A stretch of DNA of 64,000 bases, from the NCBI GenBank assembly GCA_021234155.1, contig JAJEKV010000035.1:10106407-10170406 (forward strand). The letters run 5' to 3'. The translations under genes were made by a program, and so were the position numbers. A model generated the notes under the pieces. That model did not search any database, was not told where the DNA came from, and saw only the letters and a program-made list of their open reading frames with translations. This stretch comes from Isoetes taiwanensis (taxonomy: Eukaryota; Streptophyta; Lycopodiopsida; Isoetales; Isoetaceae). This document shows, one piece after another, positions 47,500-58,235 of the stretch (the first letter of the stretch is position 1; each line of letters opens with the position of its first letter).

Positions 47500-48215
47500 A
47501 TGACAATGTGGTGTTACATGTCGTGATAGATGTGGTGATGCAAATGGTGCATGTGGTGAATCATGTGGTGCGTTTGGTGAACCATGTGGTGAATCATGTG
47601 GTGAATCATAGGTGGCATGCTGGAGCTTACGTGGCATGTTGGAGCCTAGGTGGCATGTTTGAGCCACCTTGGCGTGTTTGAGCCTAGGTGGCATATTGGA
47701 GCCACCTTGGCATGCTTGAGCCTTTACATGACCTTTGTTACATGTTTGACTTTCATTGACCAACATGTTTGGTGATGCAAATGGTGCATGTGGTGAATCA
47801 TGTGGTGCATTTGGTGAATCATGTGGTGAATCATAGGTGGCATGTTGGAGCTTCGTGGCATGTTGGAGCCTAGGTGGCATGTTTGAGCGACCTTGGCATG
47901 TTGGAGCCTAGGTGGCATATTTGAGCCACCTTGGCATGCTTGAGCCTTTACATGACCTTTGTTACATGTTTGACTTCCATTGACCAATATGTTTGGTGAT
48001 GCAAATGGTGCATGTGGTGGATCATGTGGTGCATTTGGTGAATCATGTGGTGAATCATGTGGTGAATCATAGGTGGCATGTTGGGGCTTACGTGGCATGT
48101 TGGAGCCTAGGTGGCATGTTTGAGCCACCTTGGCATGTTGGAGCCTAGGTGGCATGCTTTTCGGTCTATGTGGCATGCTTGACCCTTTATCGTGGCATGT
48201 TGGAGCCTAGGTGGC
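47500..48215. repeat. Satellite-like array, ~224-237-bp units
   Basis: Three units, each starting ggtgatgcaaatggtgcatg (47534, 47771, 47995). Each has a gtggtgaatcat section followed by several gttggagcctaggtggcat repeats. E1 positions 1-100 are the reverse complement of the first unit's start. Minus-strand ORFs (47464-47880, 47724-48176) with His-Asp-Ser-Pro repeats are read through the array; I do not regard them as genes. Confidence 0.8.
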
Positions 48216-48391
48216 ATGCATGCAAGCGTCCCTTTCCTCTTCTCGCCTCATTCCCAAAATCGTTATGGATGCCTACGATTTGCATCCCTTTATTCCCAAA
48301 ATTCTGCCCCTCTGACTTCATTCCGTCCCCATCGTCTATTCCGCCATCTCCTTCACTCCTTCCTCATTCCGTCCATCTCCTTCACTTCGCC

Positions 48392-48716
48392 ATGGCCAAG
48401 TTCAAGACTACACTCAGCGGGAACACTATCCCGCCATTGTGCACGCTCCTTCGCAGCCAAAGACACGGTCGAATCCGTGGCTTCTGCTGGAGGATCCGCG
48501 GTCTTCCTCCACCAGAGGGAGGCCGCCCTTACGATGGTGGCCAAGTTCACTCCACCGAGAGGTGGAGAAGCTCATCATGGATCATCAAAGGCGTAAACCG
48601 TTGCGGGTGCTTCGAGTGGGTGCATGCGGGTTATGATGACGGGGAGCGACTCCTAAATGAAGATGTATGCTGCGGGGGCGACCTCCATATAGAGCTCAAG
48701 ATGGCCCCACCATGAT
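48392..48716 (+). pseudogene. Small MAKFKTTL gene, E2 copy
   Basis: I do not recognise the family. An ATG in good context (ttcgccATGgcc) opens MAKFKTTLSGNTIP, but the frame breaks soon after; an alternate frame carries VEKLIMDHQ. The paralogue at 56766-57076 is better preserved. Both are followed by the shared 3' sequence with aatccacggtttcaattttt and agtccttgt. Confidence 0.5.
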
Positions 48717-49499
48717 TAGTTTAGATTTGTATTGTAATCCACGGTTTCAATTTTTTTTGGCAATAGTCCTTGTGACTATTCTTTGTAAAACTTTTCATTA
48801 ATGATGAACTTGTTTTGCAATAGTCCTTGTTTTGCAATAGAACTTGTTTTGCTTTAAGCTGTTCTCACGAGTTTCCATTGTTCTTTCGGTTAGCTGAACT
48901 TTTGTCATTAATTATAAAATGCAAACAAGGAATTTGAAGGTGCAGAATCTATGATCCACACTAACAAAAATATGGTAACCAAAATCGACAAATAGGAAAA
49001 TATGAGATGGGTGGCTCGGGTTCAAAAAGAAATAGAGTTCAAAAAGAAACTAAAAGAAAAACGCACGAATTCCACGAAGCAAAAGTTAGTGGCCTTGCAA
49101 GAATCTTTGCACAAAGCGCTCAATGAATTTTGGCCTCATATCAATTCGGGGACCTAATTTGGGATCCATATATTGCTGTCCACCAAAATCAGTCAAGATA
49201 CTATCAAGAATCCCCGAGCCATTCCATTTTTACGTAGGGTCAAAAAATGGTCAATGCCCCCGCTGATTATGGTGACATCGTGGTGAAAAGCGTGGTGAAA
49301 AAATGTGGTGAAAAGCGTGGTGAAGGCGTGGTGATGCAAGCGTTGTTTTTATATTTCAAAGGGAGAAAAATACATATGGATATCTACCACACCGGTAGAA
49401 TAGTTCATACTTCTTATGAAATGAAGTATGCGTAAAAATCGAGGAAAACTATAACCTGAGCTTCTAGTATTATCAAAATGCATTAGAGATATAATAATA
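48717..49499. other. Spacer in E2 with a short TGTGGTG block
   Basis: The 3' flank of the MAKF gene is shared with 57080-57560. At 49258-49340 gtggtgaaaagcgtggtg-type repeats occur. The ORF 49247-49435 crosses them and is not supported. Confidence 0.4.
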
Positions 49500-50312
49500 G
49501 TCAAGTTTTGAAGAGGTTAATGATGACATACGATTCTTGGGCCTCAATCCGGATCACGCATTGTGAGATCTGTAACTCTTGTTCTTCAAGTATGTCCAAG
49601 ATTTCATCAAGTTTTTTGCTGAATAGTTGGTGAAATCCAGCAACACTAAAACATGAGCTTCTGGATTTACGCTCCCACTTATGATCTGATTCACAAAGTA
49701 TTGTCTCGAGGTTGTTGTGTGTCTCCATGCGGTGGCCTTGTTGAGCACTTTTAATGGCTGAAGCATGGATCATTTCTGCTTTAGTTCGATGAACATATCC
49801 TCTTCCTCAAGCATGGGGAGAGCTGCGAACTCATCCTCGAGAATCATAATGCCACCCCAGAACCACAGCCGGGCTGCACCGGCTACACTAAGTCTCGGCG
49901 CATCTGTGTAAAACAACATCATTAGTAATAAGAAAGGCAACCGCCTATCACCGCCTTGGCTTCTAATTCTTTAAGCCCATCGAGAATTAACCTATGTTTT
50001 AAGCCTAGAATACCTCGAATTCATGGGTCCTCCGCTCCTCTAATATCCGCCTCGTTCTGGTTTATTTGCTCGGTATAGGTCTTACCGGATCTTGGCGCAT
50101 TTAGGCCGCGAAATTGTTTGTGCCGTGTTCTCATACGTTTTCTTCGCCATAGGCTTGGATCGGGATAAACCAATATGCGCATGCAAAACTAGATTTAGGG
50201 TTTCCCTCCAATCTTTCTGCCTGACCGACTTTTGAATGATTGAACTTGCATTTGATGTGGCGGTTTCGGTGGTGGGTTTCATCATGTGTTTTCTCTGTCC
50301 CATTCCGTTCAT
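49500..50312 (-). pseudogene. Gene Y, E2 copy
   Basis: The minus strand has an upstream exon (50312-50012) encoding MNGMGQRKHMMKPTTETATS and later RSKPMAKKTYENTAQTISR, a donor GAG|gtattc near 50010, a ~90-base intron containing TTAA, and an acceptor ttttacacag at about 49912. The second exon encodes MILEDEFAAL, IELKQ, a HVLVLLDFTNY segment (with frame change) and LEEQELQISQCVIRIEAQES, stopping at 49501. It matches the outer gene Y (43500-43886 plus 55297-55385). The function is unknown; one or two frameshifts are needed. Confidence 0.5.
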
Positions 50313-50429
50313 CCTTAATGTAATTTTTTACATTGTGTCACTTTCACCACAATCAATTAAGCGGTAAAGATTGAAGAGTGAAGATTTATATTAAACATAT
50401 AAAATTATTACATAAGGTTACATTTCAGA

Positions 50430-51291
50430 TTATATACACTTGTTTTCATTCACGTGGGTCTATCAAAAGAATCGGGTCCAGCTCCTCCTCGTCATCTTCT
50501 ATGATCACCGGATCGGTGTGGCCGGGTCAGCTTCCCGACCTATTTGCTCCCATTCGGAGGGAAAGCAAAAACCATAATGGTGGAGTGTTACCAAAGCGAG
50601 AATAGCGGCTTCTCCATGTCCATCACCGCAAGGCCTTGTGATGATAGTACATATCCACGAAGTGAAGGAATTGGTCCTCTGTAAACAACCTATCATAACA
50701 AAGAGGAACACATTTTAGCGTAAAGGCTTGGTAGCCATTAAGCGAAAAAGGTCTCAACCTTGCAGATCCTGGTCAATAGTATGAGGAACGGGCCAAAGAT
50801 CTTTGGTGTGTAAAATTTCATTGGAGGCGAGTAAGTTGAGAGGTCCGAGGGCGTGGTGTACAATTCAACCTCACGGTGAGTTTTCGTACATTTCTCGTGG
50901 TCATATTCTCATCCGGTGAATAGAGTAATTTACGTATCTGAGCATGTCCATCCATTACGCATGGCTGAAAATCGGGACAACAACGCCTAGGTATTATGGG
51001 CTCTTCTTCTCTCGGTCACATTGTCCCATTCGGCACTCCATCGTTTTTGCGGCATCAAGAGGTGAAGTTGGCCATGTCTGCAGTATAGTAATTTCTTTAA
51101 GTAAAATCGTATTCCCACCCAGCTGTGGTATGGTAAATCGCTTCCCAAGGACTGCTTCTTGTAATATACGCTCCCGAGCTAGCTTTGTAATAAACCAGTA
51201 AACTTCGCTTCGGAGCAAGAAGAATGGCATCTCGGGCCTTTTGGGTTGCCGAGGTCATTAATTTTGCCATCCCATAATGATTTTTTCGCAC
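50430..51291 (-). other. Unrecognised minus-strand coding-like segments in E2
   Basis: Pieces such as RLFTEDQFLHFVDMYYHHKA (about 50690-50630) and ARDAILLAPKRSLLVYYKAS (about 51255-51180) look coding-like but match nothing I know. They may be 3' exons of the HGKG gene or a separate gene between it and gene Y. Confidence 0.35.
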
Positions 51292-51414
51292 GGGCCGTCG
51301 AAAAAAGGGTGATGAGAGGAATTGATGGGACCGAGAGAATTTAAGGAAAAGGAAAGTATTTCATTAGAAAAGGCTGTTGAAAGGATCTATCCGTGTCGGG
51401 AGAAGAGGCAGAAA

Positions 51415-51505
51415 AGTGAAACACGTGGTGAAACATGTAGTGAAACACATGTGTCACCACATGTGGTGAAACACATGTGGTGAAACATGTGGTGAAACAT
51501 GGTGA
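51415..51505. repeat. gtgaaaca/CACATGTG short array
   Basis: Repeats of gtggtgaaacatgtg, with central cacatgtgtcaccacatgtg forming palindromes. Confidence 0.7.
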
Positions 51506-52219
51506 ACACGGGGCATGTTACATTAGGGACATCAAAATACAATTACATATTACATCGAAGCAAACATATTACATTGAAACAAGGGACATCAAAATACAAT
51601 TGAGCATGGAATTGGGTTTCTTATATTATTCCCAAACAAGGCAAGACACAACAACATATTCAAAATTTCTGAATCATTTCCTAACTTTTAAGAATGTGTT
51701 CAGCTATTCTTCATCGGACATGCTATCTTCATCGGATAAAAAGCTTCGGGCAAGTTTTCTAGAATCTTTTCCTCATCTGCTGGTCTAGCACATGCAGATT
51801 CGAGCACCTTTCTTGATCTGTTGCATGGGAACTCGAATAGCACAAATTTGAGAAGAGAATACAAGTGACTTTGGCTCGTTTGTCCAACAACTCATACATC
51901 ACACAGTGACGGGAGGCTTCTTTCTATAGTAAATGCCCTCCACAGCGGTTTCACCTCTCATAAACAAGTTTCCGTTCTGCTGAAGTCATTTTCAACTTCA
52001 AATTTTGGCTTGGTGCATAGCAACATCCAAAATCTGATCCTCCTCGTTCCCTTTAGGTGCGACAAGCTAATTTGTCTCCTTCTCTAAGTGCTTACGCAGA
52101 GTACATTTTGCCAAGGTTAGTATAGTGGCCTGGTAGACTTGCGGGTCTCTTCCACATCCGCATGAACATTGGAGGATGGTTCAAGCGACTTCTAAAGGTC
52201 CCATTCATCTACATACAAT
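51506..52219. other. E2 interior, no gene named
   Basis: A tandem phrase gggacatcaaaatacaatt occurs twice (51525, 51582). The remainder may be the 3' part of the HGKG gene on the minus strand, but no motif was recognised. Confidence 0.35.
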
Positions 52220-53575
52220 TAAGTTCTCACACATGTCCCATTTTCCATCAAACAATTCTTTGCAAAAACATGATAGCTTTCTGGTATGTAGGCGTGTTGG
52301 ATTTCTGTCTTGAATCCATGGACTGAATGAATTTGCACGGTTTTGGAATTGTCTCTACCCCAAACTTTTTCTGTTGATATCCTCGGGTTTTATTTCCCAG
52401 TATCTCAGAACTTTTCTTCCATTTTCAATCCACTTTCGGATGTACCACATTGAAATTGTTTTTCGCAATTTTCACCACATCATGGGCATTATCTAGTTTA
52501 ATGTCGGGATGTTTAAAAATTTATGAACCTCATTATCCATCTTTTCAATTCTGCTGCCTTCCCATCATGTTCACCTTTTCCATGGTTTGATCCAAAGAAG
52601 TTCCACATCATGTTGACCTCTGTATCACAAAAATTTGTACCTTCCAACAAAATAAAATGATGCGGCTGCTTTGAATTGTGATGCGACACCATCTGAAAAT
52701 ACATAGTCTTTGTTTGGGGACATTGCCTTTACGCTTTAAATTACTCAAAATGTTTCATAAAACAATGTTGAACAAAAAGTGTGTCATGTTCCTATCATCA
52801 GACACATAGTAGTGTGTTTCCTTCTCAATGGTGTGCAATGCGTGGATCAACACGATAGGTTATTTGAACAAATATAGTTATCACGGTTGTTGACCCAGCG
52901 CATGGACTGAACTTCATTACGCTCCTTAAAAGTATAATTCTCTGCCCGAAGTCAACCACGGATAGGTAAGCATCTCGGGCAAGTTATCAAGGAGTTCTTT
53001 ATGCTTGGCACGCACGCCACTTATATCACGAAGTTGTGTAAAGGAAAATTTGGAAGCTTCTCCAACATTTTGTTCACCGATTGGAAGACTTGCGGTTTCA
53101 TTGTGTTGGTGAGCGAGCTTAGACTTCTTCTTTGCCATCTCTGAATCTGAGTTTTTCATAGTCTAGGTATTCCCACTTCACCATGCCACTATCACTAGAT
53201 TGTTCATGTGGGCGGATAGGGAACTTCTTAATCCCACACTCTTTACACTCACCCGAATGCATTCCCTCTTATGGTAAGGTTGGAAGCTAGTTTTCTCACA
53301 TAAAATTCCACGCCCACGGACTTCTTGTGCTACTTATTTTGTATTCAGGGCATGCATTCACCATGTATGTCGCACGCAAAGGCGACAAGTGCATTTCGCG
53401 GCTTTTTGGGTGCTTAGTTCTCATACTATTGAAGCCATCTATTAGCATCTGCATTCTAACATGGTATATCTGGCGGCAACTATTGAAGTCCTTTAATTTT
53501 ACAACAAACCATGGTTTTACTTTTCAAACATCCCCTCTTTTGATCATAACACTAGGATGTTCCGTCTTGAATTTC
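52220..53575 (-). pseudogene. HGKG-type transposase-like gene of E2
   Basis: Candidate transposase of the element. Minus-strand pieces in order: FKTEHPSVMIKRGDV and KPWFVVKLKDFNSCRQIYHV (53573-53440); GECKECGIKKFPIRPHEQ and MVKWEYLDYEKLRF (53265-53150); FSFTQLRDISGVRAKHKELL (about 53050-52985); VNMMWNFFGSNHGKGEHDG (about 52620-52560); and LSCFCKELFDGKWDMCEN (about 52275-52225). The order of Cys/His motifs, the HGKG-x2-DG signature and the terminal CFC-x-C block parallel the copy at 42466-43319. The catalytic role is inferred, not known. Frameshifts separate the pieces. Upstream basic ORFs (54331-54125, with PKKKRV) could be an N-terminal exon. Confidence 0.55.
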
Positions 53576-53634
53576 TGAACAATTGCAAACGCAAGGAAGA
53601 TAACAAGGTGATCGGCATATTTATTGCACACTAC

Positions 53635-54125
53635 ATTTTCCACCACACTTTAGGCACCACATAGCATATATTACAGGACATTCATCTTACACCTCCTTAT
53701 TCACCACACTAGGCACCACAAGCATATATTACATAATTTATTGTACACCATATTTTTCACCACACTAAGCACCACATAGCATATATTCTGGGACATTCAT
53801 CTTACACCTCGTTATTCACCACACTAGGCACCACATAGAATATATTCTGCATTTTTTACACCATATTTTTCACCACACTAGGCACCACACACTAGGCACC
53901 ACACTGGACACCACACTAGGCACCACACCATGTTATTCACCACACTAGGGACCACATAGCGTATATTCTGACATTTATTTTACACCATGTTATTCACCAC
54001 ACTAGGGCACCACATAGCATATATTACGACATGTATTTTACACCATGTTATTCACCACACTAGGCACCACAAAGCATATATTGACACGGCATTTATTTCA
54101 CACCACGTTGCCTCACCACGGCAAT
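53635..54125. repeat. CACCACACTAGG satellite, ~55-60-bp units
   Basis: About eight imperfect units of caccacactaggcaccacat followed by agcatatatt and a tail ending caccatgttatt. A denser run of caccacactaggcac without the tail lies at 53870-53925. Confidence 0.8.
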
Positions 54126-55260
54126 TACATATCACAAGCAATCACTAACCACATACCACATACCACATTAACAATAAAAATGTGGTGAAGATGAAGAAAA
54201 TGAAATAACCCAGTGATTCTTCCGGATAGTGAGTGGCATGATCCTCTCTTACATTTAGTTCCAATCTTGAACTTAACATCCTTTGCATTTGGAGAGACCC
54301 TCTTTTTTTTAGGTCCAAAATTGCTGCACAAGTTCTATGGCGGTGGGGGAATTGCATCCGCTCTTCTAACTCTTTTGTACAAAACCCATTTCCCCCCTTT
54401 GCAATCTATCTCTTCCCTCTTCAATTTTGCTTTGGTAAGATTCCTAGGATGAACACCCGGCCAGTTTACCAAAACCCCCAGAAGCATGAGGGATTAGCAC
54501 TTTGGTATTAATGCTTCCTCTTCTGGCCATAGCAAGGCAACTACTCTTGGTCTGCTAAACCGTCATTCTTTGTTGAGACTTCTTCACAAGTTGAATGGAA
54601 GCCACGAGGTTCTTTGACCACAATGCTCTTGGCTTGCAAATCTTTTCGACTCTTAAGCCAAGTCTGTTGTCCATTGTGTCATCCTGCTTGAGATAATCTA
54701 GTAAAACCTCTTTCTTATCATTTGTTAGACAAGCCTTTAGTGGTGCTATGAAATGAAGATAACAATTTTAATACCATCAGAGCGCCTAGTAGAGGCCGTT
54801 CCGGTGGATCCTCCCTCTAGATGCAATTTTTTGCTAATTCTTCTTTAGCTTCCCTTTGTCTTTTTCCTTTGGCGTCTTTTATGATCCCGTCTTGTTAAGG
54901 TTCTCTTTCTCTTACATTGCTCGGTTTGAGATTTTAGGCGATTTGCTTCCAAATTAAATGATTGAAGGTATGAACCTGGATTGATCCACAACCGGATTAA
55001 AGCGCCATAGCCGTGTGCTTCAGGAAAGGCGGGTGGGTGTCGTGGGTTTAGAAATCGGGTTCGGTGGAGATTGGATTGGGGCCGGGTGGCGTAGGAAATG
55101 GAATGGGGCGGGTGGCGTAGGGAATTGGGTTGTTGCGGTTCAAGAAATGATTGAATCCGGGCAAAGACATGCACTAGAAGCCAAACAAACATTTAAAATC
55201 GCACCACAAATTTGATATCTCCCACCACATTTTTAGGGGGGATAGGGGGGACACCCAGGG
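54126..55260 (-). other. E2 right subterminal region
   Basis: Minus-strand ORFs at 54125-54357 and 54845-55192 are basic; neither has a recognisable domain. A short duplication ggcgtagg-aatggggcgggtggcgtagg lies near 55088-55125. CACCACA motifs recur at 55201-55228 close to the terminus. Confidence 0.35.
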
Positions 55261-55290
55261 TGTTCCACTACAACATGCTTTCACCCTTAA
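55261..55290. repeat. E2 right terminal inverted repeat + TTAA
   Basis: Exact 26-base inverse of 43924-43949, followed by TTAA at 55287-55290. Confidence 0.92.
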
Positions 55291-55296
55291 GAATAG

Positions 55297-55385
55297 GAGT
55301 ACCTCTGAACTCGTGACTGCCTCTCCGTTTGATTTTGTTCAATTGGTTTCCCTGTTCGGCATTGATCTCCTCAAGAATCGGGTGC
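55297..55385 (-). pseudogene. Gene Y, upstream exon (outer copy)
   Basis: On the minus strand the sequence encodes ILEEINAEQGNQLNKIKRRG and then HEFR, ending at GAG|gtactcc, which aligns with the donor GAG|gtattc of the E2 gene Y. Removing E2 and one TTAA leaves an intron of about 65 bases to the acceptor at about 43887. The plus strand also has an open frame here (SELVTASPFDFVQLVSLFG, ending at gtgagt), but the paralogous splice sites favour the minus strand. Confidence 0.55.
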
Positions 55386-56765
55386 GCCAGGTGAGTTTGC
55401 ATTTGAATTGGGGATATGGATTGTGATCTAGTCGCTCGATCTCCTCCCCGCCATCGGAATCGACCGGTCCACCGGGTAAAAAAAGGAATTTTTATCCCTG
55501 TCTATTCCCTTCTCCCCTGTTTCTGATATGGCTCGTAGCATGCCAATGATTTGTTCCTTAACCAATGATTTGTGCCAATGATTTGTTCAACATCTTTCCC
55601 ACTGTCCTCTTTTTCTGACTCAATTGGCCAATGGTTGATGCTGGCATATATCCCACAAGCCTAGCTCAAATGAAAGGGCTATACTCAATGAGGAATATTC
55701 CTTTCAATATAATAAGGAATATTCCTTGTAAGTATGGGTGCACTTAAACAAACTAAAGAATATTCCTTTGAAGGTAATAAGGAATATTCTTGATAACTAG
55801 GCACTAAGGAATATTCCTTTCAATGCAAAAAGGAATATTCCTTTCAATGTAATAAGGAATATTCCTTGTAACTATGGGTGCAGTTAAACAAACTAAAGAA
55901 TATTCCTTTGAAGGTAATAAGGAATATTCTTGATAACTAGGCACTAAGGAATATTCCTTTCAACGCAAAAAGGAATATTCCTTTCAAGGTAATAGGAATA
56001 TTCCTTGTAACTATGGGTGCACTTAAACAAACTAAAGAATATTCCTTTGAAGGTAATAAGGAATATTCCTGATAACTAGGCGATAAGGAATATTCCTTTC
56101 AATACAATAAGGAATATTCCTTTCAAGGTAATAAGGAATATTCCTTGTTATCTCTATATTGTTGACTCACGCTTTACCAAACACAATATGCATAGGTACA
56201 CAATATGCCTTAACATAATCCATTCATTTGGCATTTGTTGATTTGGCAATTGTTGATTTGGTAACATGTGGAACATTGAATGCATGTGGGATATTTGAGC
56301 CCATTACTAAAAAAGGGTGGACTAGGATTACATCTTGGGCCGAGTTATGACCGGAATGGCGAAGATTACAAGCCAGCGAGCCATAACTTTTCAACATCTA
56401 ATCTCTATCCACACTTATCAATGAAGCAGCAAAACCCTATTTATATATGCGCACGATTTTTGTGATATATGCATGTGGGATATTGCTAACTTTGTGTTAG
56501 GGTTGTGCTAACTGCATACCAAGCAATTGGTCTCATAATATGGTTCAACCTATACATTTTACATTTGCAAAAATATTGAGGTGGGTGGATCGGCTCCCGA
56601 GGTGTGAAATCGTATGCATGGATACATCCCTTTCCTCTTCTGCCTAATTCCCAAAACAAAATCGTATGCATGCAAACATCCCTTTTATTCCCAAAATTCT
56701 GCCCTGCAGCTTCATTCCGTCCATTCCGTCCCCATCGTCTATTCCGCCATCTCCTTCACTCCGCC
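55386..56765. other. Spacer with GGAATATTCC tandem array
   Basis: No gene seen. The array at 55670-56150 is listed separately. ORFs at 56280-56465 and 56486-56671 show no recognisable domain. Confidence 0.4.
55670..56150. repeat. ~140-bp tandem array carrying GGAATATTCC palindromes
   Basis: The anchor tatgggtgca-x-ttaaacaaac recurs at about 55733, 55873 and 56012 (period 139-140). Each unit holds four to five copies of the palindrome ggaatattcc or one-base variants, spaced about 25-40 bases. Confidence 0.85.
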
Positions 56766-57076
56766 ATGGCCAAGTTCAAGACCACACTCCGCAGGAACAC
56801 CATCCCGGCCATTGTGCCTGCTCCTCCCCCGCCAGCACGGTCCTCCTCTTTCTCCGGAGAATCCGTGTCTTCCCTCGAGGCCACCGGTTCTGATCGAGGT
56901 ATGGTTCCTCCACCGAGGTGGAGAAGCTCATCATGGATCATCAGTACATCGCCGTTGCGGGTGATCGTCAGTGGGTGCATGAGGCTTACCTCCGATGAGG
57001 AGGCGACTCCTCGAAATGAAGATGTATGCCATGGAGGGCGACCTTCATATAGAGTGAAGATGGCCCTCAAGATCAA
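56766..57076 (+). pseudogene. Small MAKFKTTL gene, second copy
   Basis: The ATG at 56766 (ccgccATGgcc) opens MAKFKTTLRRNTIPAIVPAP, a proline/serine-rich stretch and FSGESVSSLEATGSDRG; a second frame carries VEKLIMDHQYIAVAGDRQWV and EAYL. Its paralogue is at 48392. I do not recognise the family. A frameshift near 56910 is implied if both parts belong to one protein of about 110 residues. Codon use is GC-rich compared with the flanks. Confidence 0.5.
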
Positions 57077-57679
57077 GCCTTGTTTTTGTAATCCACGGTT
57101 TCAATTTTTTGGTAATAGTCCTTGTTGTGACTATTCTTTGTAAAAAGCTTTTTTTAAATCAAATGAACTTGTTGCAATAGTCCTTGTGACTCCATTTTTT
57201 TTAAAAAGCTTTTTCATTAATGACAGAACTCCTCTTCTCTCAAATTTGTGACTATTTTTTTGCTTTAATTGTTCTCTAAGTTTCCACTTTGTTCTTTTTA
57301 GTTAACTCTGAACTATTTCTATCCTTTTCTCAGATAGATATAAGAAACATGTTTGGTACTTAGTTTGCAACTCAAGTTTTTGGTGCAACTCAAGTTAATG
57401 ACGTTTTGTCATTAATTATAAAATGCAAAGTACAATTCTTGAAATAGTATACCAAAACAAACATTAAAGCCAACAAGGAATTTCAAGGTCTTGAATTTAT
57501 GATCTGCACACTAGGAAAACCAGTTTATGGTAACCCGGCAGCCAATAGGAAAATATGTTCGGTATTTTTCTTTAAATGCATCTTGAAGCATCACGAAGCA
57601 TCACCCAAAAATTTCGGATGTTGGTCCAAAACCTCTTGAACAATACCATCTACACTAAAACCTGTTGGGGTGTGTATAC
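57077..57679. other. Shared 3' flank of MAKF copies
   Basis: The sequence parallels 48717-48990 in order (ccacggtttcaattttt, agtccttgtgact, cattaattataaaatgcaaa, aataggaaaatatg) with insertions. No gene is seen. Confidence 0.5.
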
Positions 57680-58235
57680 CACACCAAACCATGCACCATA
57701 CCATGCCCCACACTATCATATTCACCCGACGAGGCACATCCCACCACACACCACACCATTCACCACACACCCCACCACACACCACACCATTCACCACACA
57801 CCATACACCATAGACCATACACCAACTATCATATTCACCCGGGCGAGCACATCCCACCACACACCACACATTCACCACACCCCACCACACACACCCCCAC
57901 CACACATCACACCATTCACCACACACCATACACCATAGACCATACACCAACTATCATATTCACCAGAACGAGCACATCCCACCACACACCACACCATTCA
58001 CCATACTCCCCACCACACACCACACCATTCACCACACACCATACACCAAATGGTGGAGTGTGGAGCAGTGGTGGAGTGTGGTGGTGGGGGGTGGTGGTGT
58101 GGTGTGTGGTGGTGGTGGGGTGTGGTGGTGGGGGTGGTGGTGGTGGTGTGTGTAGTGGTGTGTGGTGGTATGATGTGGTGTGGTAGAGTGTGGTGGGATG
58201 TGGTGGTGTGGTGTTGTGGGGTGGTGTGGTAAAAG
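57680..58235. repeat. CCACA satellite with strand switch
   Basis: 57680-58048 is C-rich (caccacacaccacaccattc units; ~100-110-base higher-order copies beginning tcatattcacc at about 57716, 57829 and 57954). At 58050 it flips to G-rich gtggtgtgtggtgg sequence up to 58235. The two halves are roughly complementary and could form a long imperfect hairpin. Long ORFs across it are compositional. Confidence 0.85.

Larger units (their letters stand above)
43924..55286. mobile_element. E2: 11.36-kb DNA transposon with 26-bp TIRs and TTAA duplications
   Basis: The termini at 43924-43949 and 55261-55286 are perfect 26-base inverted repeats starting gggtgaaagcatgttg. TTAA sits directly outside both (43920-43923, 55287-55290). 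The unoccupied version of the target is visible in E2's own gene Y intron (49990-50030, ttTTAAgcctagaatacctc). Inside, gene X remnants read inward from the left and an HGKG transposase-like gene reads inward from the right; gene Y, a small MAKF gene and several CACCACA/TGTGGTG arrays lie between. TTAA duplications are known for piggyBac, Kolobok and Sola3 superfamilies; the coding evidence does not let me choose. Confidence 0.88.

Noticed and set aside
47500-48215. CRISPR-like array
   Set aside because: Units are long, imperfect and contiguous, without regular unique spacers, in a plant transposon.
55291-55390. Plus-strand open frame restored across the E2 site (from an ATG at 43915)
   Set aside because: The minus-strand gene Y explains the same bases better, with paralogous splice donor, acceptor and TTAA in E2.
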